Assembly: GCA_963660485.1 (NCBI GenBank)
Contig: CAVKYH010000013.1
Span: forward strand, 1-58,583
Direction: 5' to 3'
DNA length: 58,583 nt
Source of the DNA: UBA6398 sp963660485
Lineage (GTDB): Bacteria; Bacteroidota; Bacteroidia; Bacteroidales; Bacteroidaceae
Under the pieces are notes generated by a model, which had not been told where the DNA came from, ran no database searches, and saw only the letters and a list, made by a program, of their open reading frames with translations. Below are positions 50,763-58,583 of this stretch, in pieces. Both the position numbers and the translations under genes were made by a program. Every line of letters begins with the position of its first letter. Positions within the stretch are counted from its first letter, which is position 1.

Positions 50763-53700
50763 TCATATATCAAGTACGCTTAAATCTGGTTCTTTGCACG
50801 AATCTAGTAAATTCACGCCCTTTATCTTTAATTCAGGGTAATTCAGAATTGACATTGGTATTTTCTCTCTTTTGAGATAGGATGTTGGTATTACTGTAGC
50901 TGTCAGCATCATTGACTTTACTCGGGGGGTAACTGCTACACCAATGTGTTTCGCAACTTCATTAATATGCTCCGTTACCCAGCGATGACGACGCAAATGT
51001 TTAAGAACAAGAGCTCTCTTCTTGTCTCTCTCGGGATTATCACCACGACCAAGATATTCATCCATCTCGGTTTTCATTTCCTTAATATTCTTGGCTGGAT
51101 TGGTATTCTTACATTCTATCAAGTAGAGTATATCACGTGATGTATCATAAGCCATCACATCAATATCACCATAATCTTTATCTGCCGCAAAATAACCTCC
51201 AGATTTGATAGTGACATCATGTTCCCATACTCGCATTATTGGTATCTTTGCCAAAAAATAGCGTACCTCGTCATTGAACGCAGCCCCTTTTATAGCCTCA
51301 AATTTTCCAAGCAAGGTTTCTATCTTCCTTCCCACATAACGTAAGCGACCAGAATAAAGCAAGTCAGATAGCTGAATGCCGGCTTGAATACAGGAGCGGA
51401 ACCCAAACATGCACATAACTGTGCCATCATCATATTGATAACGAATCACTGGGCGACGCAGATAACTTAATTCCCTATTGTATGACCAAGGGAAGATATC
51501 CTTGCCCGCTAATCCTACTGGCGGAGTGAGGTAGTTTTCCCGTTTATCCAAAGAAAGGCGAATGATACATTTCTTTGCTAAATCTTCAGTTAGTTCTGTA
51601 CAATGCTCCTGCATAGCCTTGATGAGTTGAGACTCTTCCATCTCAATAACAGACTTCTGCTGCTTCATAGCTATGATGTAACAAACATAAAGGAACTGCA
51701 AGATGTTAGAATATGATACTCCCCAATCCTCTAAGAATGCCACATCTATCTCCTCGAGTTCTGCATCCTTGGTTTTTTCTTTTGTATCTGGACGTACTGC
51801 CATCCTGGCCATCTTACTCTCGAAATCTTCGATTTGCCCATTTACACTCTCAATAGTGCGCGTTGCTGCAAACTCTCCTACATTGTCGGAAAAAACATCA
51901 TCGTAGATACCATAACGTCCAGAGCCTAATTTCTCAATGGTATGATTAGCTACATCTAAATGTATGGCGTCACATATACCACCAATGGATATCACTTCGT
52001 TCATGATAGCTAACAGGCTTTCTACATCATCATTGCCTGGTTTAACACCACCGCCACGATACTGTGTTGCAGCTATATATTCTATCATAGCACGGGTAGA
52101 TATTCCAGCATCAGCAAGTCGTTTTTCTGTATCGAAGAATTCTTTACGTTTAGACTTATTTTCTCCAAAACAAAGAATCTGTGCGGGTTGTAAGACTCTG
52201 TTATGTTCTCGCTGATAAACTAATGTCTCGTGATTCTGCATGAGCATACGCAGCAACCGCAATGTATCAAATGATGACAGGCGTCTAGCAAGTTCATCAA
52301 GAAGCACATCTACTCCTTTGTGAAGGAAGTCTATTTTTTCAGTTTTTGTATTGAGTTTGCCTGCTATATCGAGACCATTCTCCTTCATCCACTGTGGGAA
52401 TTTGTCCAGTAGTAGTTGGCTGGTGGCGGCATGAATATAGATAGGAGTATAAAGCCACAAGGGTATTGACAACAGGTTGAGTGACTGCTCCATCATTAGA
52501 ATCATCTTTGCTTGGCCAAAGGGGATGCGACTATCTATAATTTGGTTTGCAGTCTCTTCGTCTATTTCCAGGAGTTCGATTATGATACAACGCATCATGG
52601 TACGCTCACTATCATTGCCTGCTCCCATAAAAGAATGGATGTAATCATCATCAAATGTAACGGTAACTCCGCCTTCTGTCTTGGATACGGTAAGATTTCC
52701 TCCTCGCGTAGGCTTTATGTCGTCGTCATAGTGTATCCCTTTATCGACCAAGACCTTTTCACTGAAGACAAGTTCTATCTCTACGGAGTGTTCATAGCGT
52801 TGGCTGAGCATATCGGCTATTACTGGTTGTAAAGTATCCATCCAGTATGCAACAGCTGTTATTACAGTATCGGAAATAGAGGATGGATTTATTCCCTGCT
52901 TTTCCTCTTGACAACAGCTTACCCACACAGGAATACTATAAGACTCACAACTCTTGGCATTGATAACTGAGTGGACGGGCTTAAAAATTGCCGCATAATC
53001 GAGATCGCGTATCACTGGTATATGAGCATACCGTCCATTGAGTCTCTTCAGTGTTCCGTGGAAATACAGTTTATCTTTGCTTTTGAATATGAGGTCACAG
53101 CCATCATTTGGCTCAATATAAAGAATGTCTGTTGGTTTGTCGTCTGTCATATAGAAACTCTCACCATAATGCTTATAGAGAGCATATACATCGATAGATT
53201 GATTCAGAGGAGTCTCGAGTGATGATACGTTCTCCTTGGAACGAGCATAACGAACAAGACTCAAACTGTCCCATTTCTCAGTCTGTATCAATTGCAAGAA
53301 ATCATAGGCAGAGAATTGAAGAAAATAGTCAGTTACATTCTGCTCTCCCATGGCAAATCCGTATGTCTCACCCATTGTAGAATACAGAACAAGCGTCAGA
53401 ATATGGTCATCTTTCGAGCTTTCGTCATTTCTGATGGTATCAATACGTTTTTGTAAATGTTGGCTGAGATCTCGATTGCTGAAATTATCATTTCCATCTA
53501 TGGCTACATTACAGGCCAAATCATGAGCATAGCACACGTATGCAAGCCAGTTGACGTCAATACGGAATACATCTTCGTAATAGCCTTCAACAGGGGCAAG
53601 GATTTCATCCATTGAGTTTTGTCCCCAGCGCATCTGTTCTATACAGGAACGTCCGATGCGCATCCAGACTCCATAGTGGGTTTGTTTTACTAGTTCTTCG

Positions 53701-54593
53701 AGACAACGGTGTTTTAGAGCTGTTTTCAGGATAAAGTTGTTAATGGCACTACCTTGACTGGAGATTCCAGCCAAGTAGAAGTTATTGTCAAACTCAACAA
53801 TTGGCCTGTATAATAATGGATTCTTTTCTGCATCTTGGGTTAGTATATCAGGAGCATTAACCTCTAACAAAAATGATTTCAAAACATTTGGATCCAGCCC
53901 ATTTCGATTAATGAGTTCTGCCATCATCGGCAAAGTAATGACAAAAGATTGGTTAGTATTTGGTTTATTAAGCGTCTCGCGTGGGTTCTCATTTCCTCGT
54001 ACTAAGCCACTTATCCCTGCTCGGGCTGACAAAAGGTTGCTCAGTTCAAGCATGAAGAGTACTCCATCATAAACTTCATTACGGAAAGCTCTCGTAAATA
54101 TATTCCCTTTATTGAATATGGCTTCTGTCATCGAACGGAAAATTTCTGTTGCATGGGTCGAGATGCCAGGAAAGAATGTGTAATTACCTCCATAGAATAC
54201 TACCGGTTCAGAAAACATGTTAATCGGCAAGTCTTCCATAAGATCAAATGAGAACTCCTGGTCAATTATACTCTTGAACTTACTGATGTCAGGAGTCTGG
54301 CTACTCTTTCCGAGATTCGCAACTGCTATTTGCAAAAGGTGTTCAATTCGGATATTCTTCCCACGATTTTGTGGATTAAGCTGCATTGCTGTCAAATAGT
54401 CCAATATAGGTGGGACTGCATGATTACTTAAATACGCTATCGTTTTTGGTGCATCAAGCCAAGAAGCTGGCCACAAAGCATGATTTGCTCTAGGCAATGT
54501 TCCTATTGCCCGTTCCGTCTGCATACAACAATGCTTGTATTTCTTGCCGCTGCCACAAGGGCAAGGCTCATTACGACCAATCTTCTTTGACAT
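50763..54593 (-). CDS. SEC-C zinc-motif protein with C-terminal PD-(D/E)XK-like domain
   Basis: 1276 residues. Residues 6-24 are a complete SEC-C zinc motif (GRNEPCPCGSGKKYKHCC, Cys11/13/22 with a His-Cys-Cys end). About 1000 residues of mostly helical sequence follow, with no family I can name. Near residue 1150 is YGDIDVMAYD followed by ILYLIECKN, the Asp...E-x-K core of PD-(D/E)XK nucleases, then a Lys/Arg-rich helical tail. It is not SecA: no DEAD motor is present. Such large SEC-C proteins are often mislabelled as SecA in databases. A minus-strand -7 box lies 164 bp upstream. It is probably a DNA-targeting defence factor (inference). Confidence 0.7.
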   Translation of the reverse strand: MSKKIGRNEPCPCGSGKKYKHCCMQTERAIGTLPRANHALWPASWLDAPKTIAYLSNHAVPPILDYLTAMQLNPQNRGKNIRIEHLLQIAVANLGKSSQTPDISKFKSIIDQEFSFDLMEDLPINMFSEPVVFYGGNYTFFPGISTHATEIFRSMTEAIFNKGNIFTRAFRNEVYDGVLFMLELSNLLSARAGISGLVRGNENPRETLNKPNTNQSFVITLPMMAELINRNGLDPNVLKSFLLEVNAPDILTQDAEKNPLLYRPIVEFDNNFYLAGISSQGSAINNFILKTALKHRCLEELVKQTHYGVWMRIGRSCIEQMRWGQNSMDEILAPVEGYYEDVFRIDVNWLAYVCYAHDLACNVAIDGNDNFSNRDLSQHLQKRIDTIRNDESSKDDHILTLVLYSTMGETYGFAMGEQNVTDYFLQFSAYDFLQLIQTEKWDSLSLVRYARSKENVSSLETPLNQSIDVYALYKHYGESFYMTDDKPTDILYIEPNDGCDLIFKSKDKLYFHGTLKRLNGRYAHIPVIRDLDYAAIFKPVHSVINAKSCESYSIPVWVSCCQEEKQGINPSSISDTVITAVAYWMDTLQPVIADMLSQRYEHSVEIELVFSEKVLVDKGIHYDDDIKPTRGGNLTVSKTEGGVTVTFDDDYIHSFMGAGNDSERTMMRCIIIELLEIDEETANQIIDSRIPFGQAKMILMMEQSLNLLSIPLWLYTPIYIHAATSQLLLDKFPQWMKENGLDIAGKLNTKTEKIDFLHKGVDVLLDELARRLSSFDTLRLLRMLMQNHETLVYQREHNRVLQPAQILCFGENKSKRKEFFDTEKRLADAGISTRAMIEYIAATQYRGGGVKPGNDDVESLLAIMNEVISIGGICDAIHLDVANHTIEKLGSGRYGIYDDVFSDNVGEFAATRTIESVNGQIEDFESKMARMAVRPDTKEKTKDAELEEIDVAFLEDWGVSYSNILQFLYVCYIIAMKQQKSVIEMEESQLIKAMQEHCTELTEDLAKKCIIRLSLDKRENYLTPPVGLAGKDIFPWSYNRELSYLRRPVIRYQYDDGTVMCMFGFRSCIQAGIQLSDLLYSGRLRYVGRKIETLLGKFEAIKGAAFNDEVRYFLAKIPIMRVWEHDVTIKSGGYFAADKDYGDIDVMAYDTSRDILYLIECKNTNPAKNIKEMKTEMDEYLGRGDNPERDKKRALVLKHLRRHRWVTEHINEVAKHIGVAVTPRVKSMMLTATVIPTSYLKREKIPMSILNYPELKIKGVNLLDSCKEPDLSVLDI

Positions 54594-54756
54594 TATATTT
54601 GAACTACTAGTAACATCTATCTAAACTTTAATCACTTAGCTCAGCCAAGAACTATTAATCATTTACAGTGCGAGACGAAGAATGTATTATGGGTTAGAGA
54701 TGAAATGAGTGATAATCAAATTCTTACCACATTTATACTCTAAGTGATTTCTTATA

Positions 54757-54764
54757 CAAAGGTA
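54757..54764 (-). promoter_or_regulatory. Possible SEC-C gene -7 box (TACCTTTG)
   Basis: Perfect TAnnTTTG on the minus strand; it implies a leader of about 155 bases. Confidence 0.5.
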
Positions 54765-54879
54765 CTGATTTTAGTCGATAACATTTAATGATAAACGATG
54801 GAATTTCTAAAATGAACTGTTTTCGACTCAAAAATGAGACATAATGGTCAAAGGGATTTGGCAAATTATGTGATTATTT

Positions 54880-55010
54880 TGCAGTCTCCAAAAAAGTCGG
54901 CAGATATAGTTCGGTTCGGCTTTGGCGAAGCCATTTCTTTTTCTCCCTCTGTTAGCTTTACTTTAATGCACGTATATATAAATACGGGGATAAAGTAAAG
55001 TTGTTTTTCA
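54880..55010. repeat. Direct repeat, right copy
   Basis: Same orientation as the left copy at 49.54 kb and similar over about 120 bp, with scattered substitutions. The two copies bracket about 5.3 kb. The remainder of 54594-55270 holds only a weak ORF (55038-55226), which I do not support. Confidence 0.85.
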
Positions 55011-55274
55011 TTTGAATAGCCAACTAATCTTGAATATATGTTGTGTGGATATATTGGCGCTTATAAACAATATAATAGCGTTTATATTTCTCCAAAGCAA
55101 AATTATCTTGTTTTACACACTTTCCCCAAGATGGTTGTCGGAAGCTGCTGCAACTTTTATAAACATAGGATTCGCTTGAAAAAGTGTATAACCGTTATAT
55201 TGTACTTGGTCAAGCGTTTCTTCTAATTTTGTGATTTTTTACCTATAATACATCATTAAATAGATGAAAAGTTA

Positions 55275-55282
55275 TAAATTTG
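55275..55282 (+). promoter_or_regulatory. -7 box TAAATTTG
   Basis: TAnnTTTG match 23 bp before the HipB-like ATG. Confidence 0.55.
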
Positions 55283-55304
55283 CATATTATATGATATGTT
55301 GAAT

Positions 55305-55625
55305 ATGGCAAAGAATACAATGGGGACTAAGTTGCCCCGAAAACTGGAGCAGAAGATGCAGGTTGTGGGAGAGCAGATAAAATTAGCTCGTTTGCGCAGG
55401 AATCTGAGTGTGGCTCAGATTGCAGAACGTGCTACTTGCTCTCCGTTGACCGTGTCCCGAATAGAGAAAGGTGCATCAACAGTAGCCATCGGAATCTACT
55501 TGCGTGTGCTGTATGCTTTGCAGCTTGACGATGATATTCTGTGGTTAGCCAGAGAAGACAAATTGGGAAAAGCTTTGCAGGATTTGAGTTTGAAGACAAG
55601 GAAGCGAGCTTCGAAAAAGGAATAG
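55305..55625 (+). CDS. XRE-family (HipB-like) regulator without HipA partner
   Basis: A 106-residue single helix-turn-helix protein: GEQIKLARLRRNLSVAQIAE then RATCSPLTVSRIEKGA and a typical YLRVLYALQLDDDILWLA helix. This arrangement matches HipB-type antitoxins that neutralise HipA kinases in Bacteroidetes. No HipA-like gene follows; the next gene is an ATPase 119 bp away. The Lys-rich C-terminus (TRKRASKKE) is what usually overlaps the hipA start. Either an orphan or a regulator of the ATPase. Confidence 0.85.
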   Translation: MAKNTMGTKLPRKLEQKMQVVGEQIKLARLRRNLSVAQIAERATCSPLTVSRIEKGASTVAIGIYLRVLYALQLDDDILWLAREDKLGKALQDLSLKTRKRASKKE

Positions 55626-55744
55626 AGCTATTATTCTCCTATACATAAGTTGCAATTTGCTCTGTTGGAATAAAAAAATATGGCTCAAAATTTTGTGTTA
55701 TGTTATAAAAACATTATGTTTGCGTTGCATAATAAATAAGACGT

Positions 55745-57118
55745 ATGAAATTCGTTGATAGAATAGATGAAACAGCACGACTGAAAGATGCTCTTGCAAG
55801 AGAGAAGTCCTCGTTAGTCGTGATGTACGGTCGCAGACGGCTGGGTAAGTCAACGCTCATTAAAAGGGTGTTGTCAGAAAATGATGTTTACTTCCTTGCT
55901 GACCGTTCTGAAGGGCAACATCAGAGAGTATTGCTTGCAAAAGTAATAGCACAAGTGTTCCCGGATTTCGACAAACTGACATATCCGGATTGGGAATCTA
56001 TATTTCGCGCGGTCAATTATCGAACAGACAAGCGTTTTACTTTATGTTTGGATGAGTTTCCGTATCTTGTAGAGCAATCTTCTGAACTGCCGTCTGTGCT
56101 GCAAAAACTGGTTGATGAAAAGCAGTTGAAGTATAATCTTGTGCTTTGCGGTTCGTCGCAAAATATGATGTATGGGTTGTTTCTTGATTCTACTGCGCCT
56201 CTTTATGGTCGTGCTGATGAAATAATGAGGCTTGCACCGATACGTTTGCCGTATATTCAAGAGGCTTTGCATCTTAATGCGATGAATGCCATTGAAGAGT
56301 ATGCCGTATGGGGCGGTGTACCGCGTTATTGGGAATTGAGGGAAAACAGAAGTTCGCTTGATGATGCCCTGTGGCGCAATATCCTTTCTGTAAATGGAAC
56401 TCTTTATGAAGAGCCTATAAAACTGTTTCAGGATGATGTCAAGGATATTATCAAGACTTCAACGATCATGTCTTATATCGGGACTGGTGCAAACCGGCTT
56501 TCTGAGATTGCAGCACGATGCAATGAGCCGGCAACCAATCTGTCGCGTCCGTTGAAGAAACTTATCGATCTCGGATTCTTGGAAAAAGATGTTCCGTTCG
56601 GTATTGATGAGAAGAATGCGAAAAAGAGCCTCTACAAGATAGCCGATCCGTTTATGGCATTTTATTATCAGTTTGTCGTACCTAATCGTTCGTTTATTGA
56701 ACTTGGCCGTCGTTTACCAATAGAACAGGCTTTGACTGCTCATTTCTCGGAGTATGTGAGTATGCAATGGGAAAAATTATGTAGGGATGCTGTGACAGGA
56801 AATCTTGTCAATGGAGTGGTTTATGGCAAGGCAAAACGCTGGTGGGGTTCTGTTCTCAATGAGGATAAGAACCCTGAACAGGTCGAATTCGATGTGATGG
56901 TCGAATCGCTTGATAAAAAGTATCTGCTGGTCGGCGAATGCAAATGGACAAGTCAGGAGAATGGAAAACAGCTGACAGCCGAACTTCTCCGTAAAGCTAA
57001 TCTGTTACCATTTGCCAAGAACTACACCATCGTTCCAGTACTGTTCCTTAAGAATGCTCCGAAAGATGATGCTGAGAATGCTATGTTACCGAAAGATGTA
57101 GTTGAGTTAATGAAATAA
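55745..57118 (+). CDS. AAA ATPase with DUF234 / nuclease-like C-terminus
   Basis: 457 residues of the archaeal-ATPase-plus-DUF234 type common in Bacteroidetes. Walker A is YGRRRLGKSTLIKRV, Walker B is FTLCLDEFPYLV and sensor-like CGSSQNMMY follows. A winged helix lies near 250-300 (EIAARCNEPATNLSRPLKKL). The C-terminal domain has EFDVMVESLDKKYLLVGECK, again an Asp...E-x-K pattern of PD-(D/E)XK fold. The biological role is not established. Complete and in frame. Confidence 0.88.
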   Translation: MKFVDRIDETARLKDALAREKSSLVVMYGRRRLGKSTLIKRVLSENDVYFLADRSEGQHQRVLLAKVIAQVFPDFDKLTYPDWESIFRAVNYRTDKRFTLCLDEFPYLVEQSSELPSVLQKLVDEKQLKYNLVLCGSSQNMMYGLFLDSTAPLYGRADEIMRLAPIRLPYIQEALHLNAMNAIEEYAVWGGVPRYWELRENRSSLDDALWRNILSVNGTLYEEPIKLFQDDVKDIIKTSTIMSYIGTGANRLSEIAARCNEPATNLSRPLKKLIDLGFLEKDVPFGIDEKNAKKSLYKIADPFMAFYYQFVVPNRSFIELGRRLPIEQALTAHFSEYVSMQWEKLCRDAVTGNLVNGVVYGKAKRWWGSVLNEDKNPEQVEFDVMVESLDKKYLLVGECKWTSQENGKQLTAELLRKANLLPFAKNYTIVPVLFLKNAPKDDAENAMLPKDVVELMK

Positions 57119-57139
57119 AAGGATATAACAATTCACGAC

Positions 57140-57324
57140 TTGCAAATGTTGGATTTTAGAAAACAATTTCAGGAAATTATAGAACAATCCTATATCCCGT
57201 TCAATATAGATAAAACTGCAACTTCAGATGTATGGAGTAATATTTATAAATTAATACTTCCTAATATCCCAGAAAAACTTTTCAGATATCGCAGAATAGA
57301 CGATAAAGGCTATTGGAAAAGCCA
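57140..57324 (+). pseudogene. 5' fragment of a DUF2971-like gene cut by IS21
   Basis: About 62 codons starting MQMLDFRKQFQEI, with IPEKLFRYRRIDD, which resembles the N-terminus of DUF2971 proteins (lYKYR motif). Reading continues into IS sequence after about codon 61 and becomes meaningless. The rest of the gene, if it survives, lies beyond the element outside this window. Confidence 0.55.
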
Positions 57325-57428
57325 TGCGGATTTGACCCTTTTGGCCAAACGGGATTTGACCACCTTTGGCTATAATATGATTGCCCCCTTAAAGTCCTGG
57401 TGTTGGGGGTCAATTTTATTTTACCCTT

Positions 57429-58217
57429 TTAAAAATTCTCGTTTCTCCTCGACCTTAACTTTCGCATGCTTTCACCATATAACTCTATGGTATGGGCCGT
57501 GTGTATGATGCGGTCAAGGATTGCATCGGCTATTGTCGGGGCACCCACCATGTCGTACCAGTTGGAAGACGGGTACTGCGATGTTATGATAATGGATTTC
57601 CGTTCATGCCTGTCCTCGATGATTTCAAGCAGTATGGAACGCTCCTTGGCATCAAGAGGCACGATGAACAGGTCGTCAAGGATGAGCAACCTGCATCGCT
57701 CAATCTTCTTGAGTTCTGTTTCAAGCGTGCCTTTGACTTTGGCGACTTTCAGCGCACCGAGCAGTTTCGGGGCGTTGGCATAGAAGGTTCTAAACCCCCT
57801 TTTGCATGCCTCGTGGCCGAGGGCACAGGCCAGATAGCTTTTCCCCGTTCCTGAAGAACCGGTGATGAAAAGGTTCTGTGCCTTATGCACAAAATCAAGG
57901 GTGGCGAGACGTTCCATTTGGTTGCGCTCCAGTCCGCGGTTAGTGGCATAGTCAATCTGCTCAACGTAGGCCTTGTAGCGGAATGCCGCATTCTTGGTAA
58001 GCCGTGCAACGGCAGCCTGTGCGCGATAGTCCCATTCACGTGCAAGTAGCATGGAAAGGAACGTGTCGGCGGTCATGGCTTGCGGAGTGGTGCCGGCAAG
58101 ACTTTCCCTGAAGGCCTCTGCCATGCCGTGCAATTTCATGCGGTTCATTAAATCCAGTGATATGGTGTTCTGGTCTTGTTGTCCCGTAACGGGAGCTGTC
58201 TTATTGTTTACTTCCAT
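57429..58217 (-). CDS. istB: IS21 helper ATPase IstB
   Basis: 262 residues of the DnaC/DnaA-like AAA+ family. Walker A is ITGSSGTGKSYLACALG, Walker B is RLLILDDLFIV. N-terminal IstB segment MNRMKLHGMAEAFRES is typical. In IS21 it directs the transposase to target DNA. It starts 11 bp after the istA stop. Confidence 0.95.
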   Translation of the reverse strand: MEVNNKTAPVTGQQDQNTISLDLMNRMKLHGMAEAFRESLAGTTPQAMTADTFLSMLLAREWDYRAQAAVARLTKNAAFRYKAYVEQIDYATNRGLERNQMERLATLDFVHKAQNLFITGSSGTGKSYLACALGHEACKRGFRTFYANAPKLLGALKVAKVKGTLETELKKIERCRLLILDDLFIVPLDAKERSILLEIIEDRHERKSIIITSQYPSSNWYDMVGAPTIADAILDRIIHTAHTIELYGESMRKLRSRRNENF

Positions 58218-58228
58218 AACTATGGGTT

Positions 58229-58583
58229 TTATTGTTTGTCCTTTCTGTAATATTCACGTCCACGTATGTTTTTGTGGGTCAATGGAGCCGCGGAAGGAGC
58301 ATCGGGCTGTACGTTCCCGTCCTCGTCGGGAAGGAAATCAGCATCCTCTCCCAGTTCAAGCACCTCGCGCAAGGCCTGATACCCGTATTGCAACTTCTGG
58401 TCCGCACATACGCAAGCCGCAACCAGGCGGTCGCGGCCGTATTTTTTCTCCAGCGCCAAGATGCCCCGGCAGGATCTGAACGCTTTGGGCGGATATTGCA
58501 TGAAACGCTCCACTTCACGGAGATAGTTCAATACGATGTTGTCTATTTCCGAGGCACGCCTGAAAAGCTCCTCCAAGTCCTTG
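58229..58583 (-). CDS. istA: IS21 transposase IstA, C-terminal part
   Basis: Only the last about 118 codons are in the window; the gene runs off the right edge. The segment RSCRGILALEKKYGRDRLVAA (split over the helix) and LQYGYQALREVLELG match the C-terminal helical region of IstA. The catalytic core is outside. Confidence rests mainly on the adjacent istB. Confidence 0.8.
   Translation of the reverse strand, partial: KDLEELFRRASEIDNIVLNYLREVERFMQYPPKAFRSCRGILALEKKYGRDRLVAACVCADQKLQYGYQALREVLELGEDADFLPDEDGNVQPDAPSAAPLTHKNIRGREYYRKDKQ

Larger units (their letters stand above)
57325..58583 (-). mobile_element. IS21-family insertion sequence, partial
   Basis: One end lies near 57325, starting TGCGGATTTGACC. 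Two internal direct repeats (GGATTTGACC at 57328 and 57352, the second part CTTTTGGC / CCTTTGGC) fit the multiple terminal repeats to which IS21 transposases bind. istB and the end of istA follow in the usual order on the minus strand. The other end lies beyond the window. Confidence 0.85.

Noticed and set aside
50763..54593. SecA translocase
   Set aside because: Only the SEC-C metal motif is shared. No Walker motor or preprotein-crosslinking domain is visible in 1276 residues.
55038..55226. 62-codon plus-strand ORF upstream of the HipB-like gene
   Set aside because: No promoter box at a suitable distance, no family, and it lies in an AT-rich spacer. It may be chance.

Overview
The window is about 58.6 kb of a Bacteroidales chromosome, most likely a gut Prevotella relative. 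The evidence is the near-universal TAnnTTTG -7 promoter box, a carboxypeptidase-regulatory/beta-barrel outer-membrane protein, a type IX-like C-terminal tail on a secreted protein, a Bacteroidetes-style HU protein, LytS/LytTR signalling and a type II-C Cas9 with a 47-bp repeat. Genus is an inference.

Layout. 0.2-10.5 kb: beta-barrel protein, tRNA-Arg, a thioredoxin/hydrolase fusion, nadC, a C69 dipeptidase, phosphoglucomutase, NADH pyrophosphatase, tRNA-His. 11-14.6 kb: a 1198-residue secreted protein. 15-22.6 kb: a type II-C CRISPR-Cas locus (array and predicted tracrRNA on +, cas9-cas1-cas2 on -). 22.7-34 kb: ppdK, HU, small lipoproteins, TSCPD protein, nitroreductase, dnaG, a porin-like protein, DUF1573, manC. 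34.4-41 kb: a MacAB-TolC-type export operon with its LytS/LytTR pair. 41-48.6 kb: ribE, ftsK, dnaX, bcp, NUDIX, cupin and HxlR genes. 48.9-58.6 kb: an accessory region with a decayed flavin reductase, two nuclease-like defence candidates bracketed by a direct repeat, an orphan HipB-like regulator, a DUF234 ATPase and an IS21-family element that has cut a gene.

The most striking observation is inside the CRISPR locus. An 841-bp AT-rich segment (15029-15869) lies exactly between two CRISPR repeats. It holds a small standard-code ORF followed by an ORF that is open for 206 codons only if TAG is read as an amino acid (eight in-frame TAGs, most naturally Gln) and then shows a perfect HExxH zinc-protease motif. 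TAG-to-Gln recoding is known from crAss-like and Lak gut phages, so this looks like recoded phage DNA in a host CRISPR array, either truly integrated or an assembly splice through two spacers that match the same phage. Other unexplained structure includes an intergenic repeat family built from interchangeable words on a 21-bp period (six sites), a 22-bp tandem repeat family at two loci whose palindrome centre differs between loci but is constant within each, and a CRISPR repeat that carries the host promoter box.
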